From Mycetocola spongiae (GTDB taxonomy: Bacteria; Actinomycetota; Actinomycetes; Actinomycetales; Microbacteriaceae): DNA of 64,000 nt. Location of the stretch: contig NZ_CP080203.1 of assembly GCF_020424085.1 (NCBI RefSeq), positions 1,612,001 to 1,676,000 on the forward strand, read 5' to 3'. The translations under genes and the position numbers were made by a program. This document shows positions 32,095 to 39,291 of this stretch, piece by piece. Under the pieces are notes generated by a model. That model was not told the DNA's origin and made no database searches. It saw nothing but the letters and a program-made list of their open reading frames with translations. Numbering within the stretch: the stretch's first letter is position 1; each line of letters starts with the position of its first letter.

Positions 32095-33237
32095 TTATCG
32101 TATGGCGCTGATCAGCATGGCTTCGAGGGCGAGCGTCGGTGCGACGTTTCCCTCCACGCGGCGGCGGGCACCGTGGATGGCATCCATGGTGTGCAGGGTG
32201 AGCTCGGGGGTGCCCTCGGCGGCGGCCGCGCGGATCCCATCGAGGAGTTCCACGTTGATGGTGTCATCGGTGCGGCCCAGCTGGGTCATCAAAATATCGC
32301 GGTAGAGCGAGAGCAGATCGGTGAGGATGCGGTCGACGCCGTCGATCACCCCGCGCTTGGCACGGCGCTTCTGATCGGCTTCCAGATCGCGCAGCTGCGC
32401 GCGCAGCGCCGGTGGGATAGTGCCCCCGGGGTCCACACCCAGCGAACGCAGGACGCGCTCGCGTTCGGCCTCATCGCGGGCACCGGTATAGGCCTTGGCA
32501 TCGTCACCCGCGATCTCCACGAGGCGCGCGGCCATGAGCACGGCCGCGGATACATCGTGCACGCCGAGGGCCGCGCGCAGGGTCTCCTCGCGGCGTTCGC
32601 GCGCCTGGCTATCGGTGGCGAGGCGGCGGGCCATGCCGATATGGCTCTGCGCAAGCCGGGCAGCCTGTTCGGCCGTGGCCGGGTCGATGCCATCGCGGGT
32701 ATTAAGTAGATCGGCCACATCGGCTACCGAGGGGGTGCGCAGGCGCACCGAGCGCACGCGCGAGCGGATGGTGGGTAGCAGATCGGTTTCGCTCGGGGCA
32801 CACAGGATCCACACCGTCTCGGCGGGGGGCTCCTCGAGGGCCTTCAGCAGCGTATTTGAGGTGCGCTCGGCCATGCGGTCGGCATCCTCCACCACAACCA
32901 CGCGGTATCTGGACACCGAGGGCGCGTAATAGGAGCGGCGCACGGTCTCGCGCACATCGTCGATCTTAATCGTCATCGCGGAGGTGACCAGGGCCGTGAG
33001 ATCGGGGTGGCTGCGCGCGGCGACCTGGGCGCGGGTATCGGCATCGCCATCCACCGAATCGCTCAGCAGGGCGGCGGCAAAGGCATAGGCCAGATTGGAA
33101 CGGCCGGACCCGGGGGGCCCGGTGATCAGCCAGGCGTGTGTCATCGACCCGGCGCGTTCGGCGGTGCCTCCCGCGGCGGCGGCGCGCAGGAGCGCAACCG
33201 CATCGGGCTGACCGATTATTTCCTCCCACACCGACAT
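32095..33237 (-). CDS. holB: DNA polymerase III subunit delta'
   Basis: A 380-residue clamp-loader subunit. It begins VWEEIIGQPDAV, followed by the modified P-loop GPPGSGRSN, the box DADRMAERTSNTLLKALEEPP and the sensor motif SRVRSVRL. The canonical P-loop Lys is replaced by Arg, as in non-ATPase delta' subunits. It loads the sliding clamp with tau and delta. The ATG at 33237 lies two bases from GGAGG; a GTG two codons later has better spacing (8) and may be used. It sits downstream of tmk, a common actinobacterial pairing. Confidence 0.94.
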   Translation of the reverse strand: MSVWEEIIGQPDAVALLRAAAAGGTAERAGSMTHAWLITGPPGSGRSNLAYAFAAALLSDSVDGDADTRAQVAARSHPDLTALVTSAMTIKIDDVRETVRRSYYAPSVSRYRVVVVEDADRMAERTSNTLLKALEEPPAETVWILCAPSETDLLPTIRSRVRSVRLRTPSVADVADLLNTRDGIDPATAEQAARLAQSHIGMARRLATDSQARERREETLRAALGVHDVSAAVLMAARLVEIAGDDAKAYTGARDEAERERVLRSLGVDPGGTIPPALRAQLRDLEADQKRRAKRGVIDGVDRILTDLLSLYRDILMTQLGRTDDTINVELLDGIRAAAAEGTPELTLHTMDAIHGARRRVEGNVAPTLALEAMLISAIR

Positions 33238-33289
33238 AGCCTCCAGCCTACCGGGAGCGGGAGACACCGCGGCGCGCGGCGTCGGAAAT

Positions 33290-33919
33290 CTAGGCGGAGA
33301 GGAGGGTATCTACGCGCTCGCGGATGAGGCCCGCGAGGGTCTGGATATCGAGGCTCGCGTCAAGCACCAGGAAGCGCCGGGGTTCGGCGGCGGCCAATTC
33401 CAGGAAGTGGGCGCGCACCCGACGGTGAAAATCGTTTTTCTCGGCCTCGAGCCGGTCAAAGCGGGTGCGGGAGCTATCCAGGCGGGTGCGGGCGGTGACC
33501 TCGTCGAGGTCGAGGAGGATCGTCAGGTCGGGCCAGAGATCGCCCGTGGCCCAGCGCGAGAGTTCCCGCACCTCGCCAAGGTCGAGGGCGCGGCCGGCGC
33601 CCTGATAGGCGAGCGAGGAATCGATATAGCGGTCCTGGATGACCACATCGCCGCGTTCGAGAGCGGGACGCACGCGGGTATCAATATGCTGGGCGCGGTC
33701 CGCGGCATATAGCAGGGCCTCGGCCCGCGGGGAGATTTCCCCGCGGTGGTGGAGCACGATCTCGCGGATCTGCTCCCCCACCTCGGTGCCGCCGGGCTCG
33801 CGGGATCGCAGGATGGTGCGTCCGCGCGAGCCCAACCACTGCTCCAGGAGCTCGGCCTGGGTGGATTTCCCCGAGCCGTCGCCGCCCTCCAGCGTGATAA
33901 ATAAACCGCGGTTGGTCAT
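33290..33919 (-). CDS. tmk: Thymidylate kinase
   Basis: Phosphorylates dTMP to dTDP. The 209 residues show the P-loop EGGDGSGKST, the substrate Arg in DRYIDSSLAYQGAGR and the lid region ARTRLDSSRTRFDRLE. It lies five bases after topA and is probably in one transcript with topA and holB. Start ATG at 33919, with a ribosome site inside the topA 3' end. Confidence 0.96.
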   Translation of the reverse strand: MTNRGLFITLEGGDGSGKSTQAELLEQWLGSRGRTILRSREPGGTEVGEQIREIVLHHRGEISPRAEALLYAADRAQHIDTRVRPALERGDVVIQDRYIDSSLAYQGAGRALDLGEVRELSRWATGDLWPDLTILLDLDEVTARTRLDSSRTRFDRLEAEKNDFHRRVRAHFLELAAAEPRRFLVLDASLDIQTLAGLIRERVDTLLSA

Positions 33920-33924
33920 CTGCG

Positions 33925-36921
33925 TTACTCGCCCGAGCCCTCGCCCGCGGCCTCCGCGGCGGCCTTGGCAGCCTTGGTCGCGGCGGCCTTGGCAGCCTTG
34001 GTCGCGGCGGCCTTGGTGGTTGCAGCCTTCGTGGTCGCGGCCTTCGTGGTCGCAGCCTTGGTGGTTGCGGCCTTGGTGGTTGCGGCCTTCGTGGTCGCAG
34101 CCTTCGTGGTTGCGGCCTTTGCAGCGGTGGTGGACTTGGCAGCCGTGGTCTTCGCGGCCGTGGTCTTCGCGGCCGCAGTCTTCGTGGCGGTGGTTTTCGC
34201 CGCGGGCTTCTTGGCGGCGGGCTTCTTGGCCGGGGCCTTTTTCGCCGGGGCCTTTTTTGCCTTCGGCTTGGCCGGGCCCTTTGCACGCTTGGCGGCAAGC
34301 AGCTCCACCGCGCGCTCGAAGGTGATCTCCTCAACCGTTTCCGATTTGGGAATCGTGGCATTGGTGGTGCCGTCGGTCACATACGGACCGAAGCGGCCAT
34401 CCTTGACCTTGATCGGCTTACCGCTCTCGGGGTCCTCGGCGAATTCCTTCAGCGAACTGGAGGCACGCTTGGCACCGTATTTGGGCTGGGCGTAGATTTC
34501 GAGGGCACCGGGCAGGTCGATCTCGAAGATCTGGTCCTCGGTGGTGAGGGAGCGCGTCTCGGCACCCTTTTTCATATACGGCCCAAAGCGGCCGTTTTGG
34601 GCGAGGATTTCCTCGCCACTCTCGGGATCGATGCCCACCACGCGCGGCAGGTCCAGCAGGCGCAGCGCGGTTTCCAGGTCGAGGGTATCCAGCGACATGC
34701 TCTTAAACAGCGAGGAGGTGCGCGGCTTGACGGCCGCGGCCTTCTTGGCGGGCTTCTTCTTGGCCGGTTCGATCACCTCGCCGGTTGCGGCATCGGCCTC
34801 CACGGCGGGTTCGGGCTCCAGCTCGGTGACATAGGGGCCGAAGCGGCCGTCCTTTGCCACGATCTCCTTGCCGTTTTCCGGGTTAACGCCCAGCACCCGA
34901 TCGGTTTGCACGGGCGCGTCGATGAGTTCCTGGGCCTTGGCCACGGTGAGTTCATCGGGGGCGAGGTCCTCGGGGATATTCACGCGACGCGGGGTGGCAT
35001 CGGGTGCGGCCTCGGGATCGGTGATCTCCAGGTAGGGGCCGTATTTTCCGATGCGCAGGGTGATGGTATCGCTCAGGTGGATCGAGTTGATCTCCCGGGC
35101 GTCGATCTCGCCGAGGTTATCGATGACCTGGCGCAGGCCCGAGCCGTCTTCGCCACCGAAGTAGAACGAGTTCAGCCACTGGGTGCGGTCCTGCTCCCCG
35201 GCCGCGATGCGGTCGAGGTCTTCCTCCATCGAGGCGGTGAAATCGTATTCCACCAGCCCGGCGAAGTGTTCCTCGAGGAGCCGGATCACGCTGAAGGCGA
35301 TCCAGGTGGGAATGAGGGCCTGGCCGCGCTGGCTCACATAGCCGCGGTCCATGATGGTCGCGATGGTCTGTGCGTAGGTGGACGGACGCCCGATACCGAG
35401 CTCTTCCAGGGTCTTGACCAGGCTCGCCTCGGTATAGCGCGGGGGCGGGGTGGTCTCGTGACCCTTGGCCTCAACATCGCTGAGGTTTACGCTCTGGCCC
35501 TCGGTGAGCGGGGGCAGCTTGGCCTCGCGGGCGGCGGCGTTTTCGGCGTTGCGCTGTTCGTCCTGGCCCTCCTCATAGGCGTGCAGGAAGCCGCGGAACG
35601 TGATGACGGTTCCGCTGGCGGTGAACTCGGCGATTTGACCGGCCGCGGCGGACTCCACCGTGACGGTGGCGGTCTGCCCCTTGGCATCGGCCATCTGGCT
35701 GGCGACGGTGCGCTTCCAGATCAGCTCGTAGAGGCGGTAGTCATTGCCCGAGAGTGCGCTCTTCAGCGAGGACGGGGTACGGAAGTTATCTCCCGAGGGG
35801 CGGATGGCCTCGTGGGCCTCCTGCGCATTTTTGGATTTGCCGGCGTAGATGCGGGGCTTATCCGGGATGCTATCGGCTCCGTAGAGACTCGTGGCCTGGG
35901 CGCGCGCGGCATCGATGGCCTGCTTGCTCAGCGAGGGCGAGTCGGTACGCATATAGGTGATATATCCGTTTTCGTAGAGCGACTGCGCCACGCTCATGGT
36001 CTGCCGGGCGGAGAAGCGCAGCTTGCGCGCGGCCTCCTGCTGCAGTGTGGAGGTGGTGAACGGGGCGGCGGGACGGCGCGAATACGGCTTGGTCTCGAGC
36101 TTGGAGACGCGCGAGTGGGTCTCGGGGGCGGCGAGGGCCTCGGCGAGCTTCGCGGCGCTGGCTGCGTCGAGCTGGCGGGCGGTGCCGGTGAGCTCTCCGC
36201 GGTCGGAGAAGTCGCGGCCGCTGGCGATGCGTTCGCCGTCGAGGCGCACGAGGCGGGCCTCGAAGCGGATGGGGTCTTCCTCGGCGCTGACCTGCACGGC
36301 GATGTCCCAGTATTCGGCCGAGACGAAGGCCTGGCGTTCGCGTTCGCGCTCCACGATCAGGCGGGTGGCGGCGGACTGGACGCGGCCGGCGGACAGGCTG
36401 GGGCCCACCTTGCGCCAGAGCACGGGGGAGATTTCGTAGCCGTAGATGCGGTCGAGGATGCGGCGGGTTTCCTGGGCGTCCACGAGTGCGACGTCGAGTT
36501 CGCGGGTGTTGTCCTTGGCCGCGAGGATGGCGTCCTTAGTGATTTCGTGGAAGACCATGCGGCGCACGGGAACCTTGGGCTTGAGCACCTGCAGGAGGTG
36601 CCATGCGATGGCCTCACCCTCGCGGTCTTCATCGGTTGCGAGGAGGAGTTCGTCGGCGTCCTTGAGTGCACGTTTGAGGTCGGCCACCGTTTTTTTCTTG
36701 CTATCGGAGACGACGTAATACGGTTCAAACCCGTTGTCGACGTCTACTGCAAATTTGCCCATCCCACCCTTTTTAAGCTCGGCGGGGAGGTTTTTGGGCT
36801 CGGCGAGGTCTCTAATGTGTCCAACAGAACTGAGGACCTCATAGCCCTCACCGAGATACCCGGCGATGGACTTCATCTTGGTCGGCGACTCAACGATGAC
36901 CAGCTTCTTCGTGGCTGACAC
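33925..36921 (-). CDS. topA: DNA topoisomerase I (omega protein, type IA)
   Basis: Relaxes negative supercoils. Residues 1-600 form the type IA core: Toprim with Glu11 (VIVESPTK) and D97/D99 (DEDREGE), and the catalytic Tyr323 in GYITYMRTDS. The C-terminal part carries four TopoI-C repeats marked by GRFGPYV or GKYGPYL, then a Lys/Ala tail. The GTG at 36921 has AAAGGAG upstream; an ATG 24 codons earlier gives a non-homologous leader. At 998 residues it is a little longer than most actinobacterial TopA because of the tail. It heads the topA-tmk-holB group. Confidence 0.96.
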   Translation of the reverse strand: MSATKKLVIVESPTKMKSIAGYLGEGYEVLSSVGHIRDLAEPKNLPAELKKGGMGKFAVDVDNGFEPYYVVSDSKKKTVADLKRALKDADELLLATDEDREGEAIAWHLLQVLKPKVPVRRMVFHEITKDAILAAKDNTRELDVALVDAQETRRILDRIYGYEISPVLWRKVGPSLSAGRVQSAATRLIVERERERQAFVSAEYWDIAVQVSAEEDPIRFEARLVRLDGERIASGRDFSDRGELTGTARQLDAASAAKLAEALAAPETHSRVSKLETKPYSRRPAAPFTTSTLQQEAARKLRFSARQTMSVAQSLYENGYITYMRTDSPSLSKQAIDAARAQATSLYGADSIPDKPRIYAGKSKNAQEAHEAIRPSGDNFRTPSSLKSALSGNDYRLYELIWKRTVASQMADAKGQTATVTVESAAAGQIAEFTASGTVITFRGFLHAYEEGQDEQRNAENAAAREAKLPPLTEGQSVNLSDVEAKGHETTPPPRYTEASLVKTLEELGIGRPSTYAQTIATIMDRGYVSQRGQALIPTWIAFSVIRLLEEHFAGLVEYDFTASMEEDLDRIAAGEQDRTQWLNSFYFGGEDGSGLRQVIDNLGEIDAREINSIHLSDTITLRIGKYGPYLEITDPEAAPDATPRRVNIPEDLAPDELTVAKAQELIDAPVQTDRVLGVNPENGKEIVAKDGRFGPYVTELEPEPAVEADAATGEVIEPAKKKPAKKAAAVKPRTSSLFKSMSLDTLDLETALRLLDLPRVVGIDPESGEEILAQNGRFGPYMKKGAETRSLTTEDQIFEIDLPGALEIYAQPKYGAKRASSSLKEFAEDPESGKPIKVKDGRFGPYVTDGTTNATIPKSETVEEITFERAVELLAAKRAKGPAKPKAKKAPAKKAPAKKPAAKKPAAKTTATKTAAAKTTAAKTTAAKSTTAAKAATTKAATTKAATTKAATTKAATTKAATTKAATTKAAATKAAKAAATKAAKAAAEAAGEGSGE
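33949..34260 (-). repeat. Low-complexity Lys/Ala/Thr repeat in the topA 3' end
   Basis: Tandem degenerate 15-base units, several reading KAATT, run into PAKKAPAKKPAAKK units. This encodes a histone-H1-like basic tail of about 100 residues. Confidence 0.9.
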
Positions 36922-37049
36922 CCGGCTCCTTTCGTCAGGCACACCATACACACCCTGACCGTGTGCGCACCTCATCGGCACCCAATTGGACACCCCTATG
37001 ATCCTCCTTTTTATACACGCTTGTGAATTCCTTTCTGTTCTCGGCGGGT

Positions 37050-37565
37050 CTAGCCGTCATGATTTGGGGTGTTTTTATCCTCCTCTGGCGTGTTTCTTTC
37101 GGGACCGGCGCGGGCGGTGGCTCGCAGTTTTAGGCCCCATATCTGCCGTTCCACGGTGACCGTGACATCCGCGCCGCCACGGGTACAGGCCGCCAGTGTG
37201 GCCCCGGCGCGCTGCGCCAGCGCCTCGGCATGCCCGCAGGGATCGCCGGGGGCCAGGCCCGCGACGGTTTCGGCCGCGGCCAGGGCCGCGGAATCTGCCG
37301 CGGTGATTACGGCGTGTCGCACCGCGTAGAGCGCCAGTGCCCCGAGCAGGATCGCGGCGTCGATGAGCCACACCCGCTGCCCGGCGGCCCCGATCGCGCC
37401 CAGTAGAAAGAGGCAGCACAACACCACCGCGGGTAACACCACGGCGACCTCCGCGGTGACTCCGCCGCGATCACAACGAAGCGAACGAGCCCACGGGCCC
37501 CGCGCGCGGCGCGGCGCCCGGGCGGGGACGTGCGCGCCCGCCCCGCGGGCGTACCGGCGGGGCAT
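37050..37565 (-). CDS. Chimeric TadE/TadG-like open frame in the shrunken duplicate
   Basis: This 171-residue frame joins the start and pilin-like helix of the tadE copy at 42194-42667 (CDRGGVTAEVAVVLP) to the C-terminal part of the TadG-like copy at 41796-42197 (ALYAVRHAVITAADSAALAAAE). The junction follows GQRVWLIDAA and corresponds to loss of about 304 bases (42100-42403 of the parent copy), which also puts the two genes in one frame. It has a prepilin-like helix plus a second short hydrophobic segment, so it could still reach the membrane, but it may be a pseudogene product. The ending NTPNHDG runs into the topA flank and probably preserves the original C-terminus. Confidence 0.55.
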   Translation of the reverse strand: MPRRYARGAGAHVPARAPRRARGPWARSLRCDRGGVTAEVAVVLPAVVLCCLFLLGAIGAAGQRVWLIDAAILLGALALYAVRHAVITAADSAALAAAETVAGLAPGDPCGHAEALAQRAGATLAACTRGGADVTVTVERQIWGLKLRATARAGPERNTPEEDKNTPNHDG

Positions 37566-37720
37566 GATCGAGGGACGCCCACGCCATCGGCCCGCCCTGC
37601 TTTATGCCGACACATTAGGAGGGAATGGATAGGGCGGCACGGACCAGGCCAACGAGCATTCCCCGCACCTCATCACTGCGCAAAATCAGCACGAGCAGCC
37701 CCGCAAAGGCCACGGCCGCC
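37066..37720 (-). repeat. Shrunken direct duplicate of the tad segment 41815-42934
   Basis: 655 bases match 41815-42934 in the same orientation with scattered substitutions. Three deletions relative to that copy are seen: about 304 bases after 37350, and shorter ones near 37515 and 37588. The outer boundary toward topA is at GGGGTGTTTTT (37066 and 41815); the inner boundary is CACGGCCGCC (ending 37720 and 42934). Confidence 0.85.
37615..37720 (-). pseudogene. 3' fragment of the DUF4244 pilin gene
   Basis: Encodes the last 34 or so residues (VAFAGLLVLILRSDEVRG...) of the Flp-like gene at 42829-43734, and loses similarity at 37720. No start is available, so it is a truncated remnant. Confidence 0.8.
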
Positions 37721-37802
37721 GCCGTGGAGAAAAGAAAGCGTACTTGGCAGCTCCGCAAAAAATGAGTGGTTCTCGCCCTCATCTTTGCAAATTATCATTC
37801 AC

Positions 37803-37994
37803 GTGAAGCTAGTGATGAAGAGTGGAAACCAAACTGTAGGTCAGGTCAACCTGACACCTAAACGTGCAGCAGACCCCTATGAGATTCCCGGCCGGATTAT
37901 TGCCGACCTGGAGACTGGCGCTCCGATGGATATCCCTAAAGTCGACCTAGCACGCCAGCGGCTTGGCCGCACTGCCCAGCCCACGAAAGACTAG
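37803..37994 (+). pseudogene. Short open frame, probable fragment of an unknown gene
   Basis: GTG-started, 63 residues, including SGNQTVGQV and IIADLETGAPMDIPKVDLARQRL; it reads like a real protein C-terminus. A frame on the opposite strand at 41572-41630 encodes a related SGNQTVGQV...RAAGP segment, so both look like remnants of one gene family placed in inverted orientation. No ribosome site. I do not recognise the family. Confidence 0.35.
37820..37878 (+). repeat. Left inverted repeat of the adhesin island
   Basis: A perfect 24-base core (37824-37847, starting GGAAACCAAACTG and ending GGTCAGGTC) is repeated in inverted orientation at 41603-41626. Weaker similarity continues to about 37878, including ACGTGCAGCAG and CCCCT. 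Confidence 0.8.
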
Positions 37995-38385
37995 TCCATG
38001 GCATTTTGTGAACCAGCCGAGGCGATGCGGGGTTCCCTTCTCATACCGTAGATGATCCGCATTCGCCTGCGCGCAGGTGGGTCGGGGCAGTGGTTTGCCG
38101 ATGGGAAGGGCGACGAGGGTGGCGCGGGAGACGGAGACATCGCGTCGGATCAGGGGAATCTTGCGCCGGGTTCACGAGCAGCCACGCCGCTGGCACCGCC
38201 CGGCAGGGTACTGGACGGCGGACGAATCGGGCCATGTTAAGCGGCAGGGTGAACTCGACGAGTGAGGGCCCCACGGCCCACGGAACACGGCCCACGGAAC
38301 ACAATGTTTCTGGGAAGGCACGTGCGCGTAGGCCTGCATATGACAGTCCGTTCAGTAAGATCTTCCTCAAGGGGGAAAGATCCGC

Positions 38386-39051
38386 ATGGGTGCAACGAGG
38401 AAACGGGACTTGATCGCGGAAGCCGCGGCTCAAGAGTTCCTGCAGCACGGATTTGCCGGTGCATCGCTGTCATCGATCGCCGAACGAATCGGGCTCACCA
38501 AGGGCGCCCTCACCTACCATTTCTCGGCCAAGGCGGACTTCTCTGCACACTTTCTTGAGCTGGTGCGGAGCGCGACAGCGCAGGCGAATGAATTTTCCAA
38601 AGCACAGTACCCGGCGTGTGGCGTACGCCGGCTGGTGTTGTACTTTTTTGTCACGACCTCCTGGCAACTCAGCGAGCCCTCGTATGCGGCCGGCCTCGCG
38701 CAGCTTCTCGACCAAGGCGCTCCGGCCTTCGAATCCCGGCACCCGATCCAGGACTGGTACAGGCTAACCGTAGAGTCCTTGCAGGCCAGCGCCGAGTTTG
38801 AGCCGGAGCGCCACGGACTGACGCCCATCGAGGCGGCTGAACTCTTTTTTGCAATGAATCTTGGCGCAAATCTATTCGGCAGCTACATCCCCCAGGAGGA
38901 GGGCGAGTGGCGGCCCATGAGACTTATTCGCCTGGCGCTCACCGCCATCGGGGTGGAGCACGCCGACGTCATCATTGCTGAGGTCGTAGACAGGCATAGG
39001 GAGAGCATCCCGCCCATGACCTATCCGCGGAGAACCCACACCCAACGCTGA
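38386..39051 (+). CDS. TetR-family regulator
   Basis: A 221-residue TetR-type repressor. Its N-terminal helix-turn-helix (about 8-55; AAQEFLQHGFAGASLSSIAERIGLTKGALTYHF) is close in pattern to the gamma-butyrolactone-receptor branch (ArpA-like). The C-terminal ligand domain is unspecific. The ATG follows GGGGGAAAG with good spacing. It is transcribed toward the adhesin gene 240 bases downstream, whose promoter overlaps an inverted repeat, so repression of the adhesin is the natural guess. Base composition is clearly less GC-rich than the neighbouring tad genes, consistent with acquisition. Confidence 0.85.
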   Translation: MGATRKRDLIAEAAAQEFLQHGFAGASLSSIAERIGLTKGALTYHFSAKADFSAHFLELVRSATAQANEFSKAQYPACGVRRLVLYFFVTTSWQLSEPSYAAGLAQLLDQGAPAFESRHPIQDWYRLTVESLQASAEFEPERHGLTPIEAAELFFAMNLGANLFGSYIPQEEGEWRPMRLIRLALTAIGVEHADVIIAEVVDRHRESIPPMTYPRRTHTQR

Positions 39052-39180
39052 GGTGCGATAGCGACTCCCGCTTCTGCGCGGGCGCCATGCGCTTTCGTTG
39101 CGAGCGGGCGGGAACGCTGTGCTGCCGCGACGCAGTCTGATCGGATGTGCCCGCTCCCAACCTGCCGAGGCGACCCCATT

Positions 39181-39215
39181 TTGCGTTCTCATAAAAACTA
39201 AACTATCGTCTAGTT
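39181..39215 (+). promoter_or_regulatory. Candidate promoter with overlapping operator before the adhesin gene
   Basis: TTGCGT (39181-39186) and TATCGT (39204-39209) are 17 bases apart. An inverted repeat AACTA-tcgtc-TAGTT (39201-39215) overlaps the -10, a position and shape expected for a TetR-family operator. Confidence 0.5.
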
Positions 39216-39291
39216 CTTGTACACCCACTCTGTCATTTTGTGTATGGAGGGGTGTTTTTTTGTGTTTACAGGTTACAAAGGAGAGGTTGAA

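Larger units (their letters stand above)
37721..38385. other. Low-GC intergenic region with gene remnants upstream of the TetR gene
   Basis: About 665 bases without a recognisable complete gene. It contains a 63-codon frame (37803-37994), the left inverted repeat, and a stretch (about 38000-38240) with coding-like bias on the minus strand broken by stops. Just upstream of the TetR gene lies a tandem repeat, CGGCCCACGGAACA twice (38274-38301). Base composition differs from the flanking tad and topA genes. Confidence 0.5.

Noticed and set aside
34597-36918. A 773-codon plus-strand frame opposite topA
   Set aside because: Antisense shadow of a GC-rich gene; topA has all its catalytic motifs on the minus strand.
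38041-38448. A 135-codon minus-strand frame overlapping the start of the TetR gene
   Set aside because: It overlaps the well-supported TetR gene and its first third is antisense to it; at most the distal part is a remnant.
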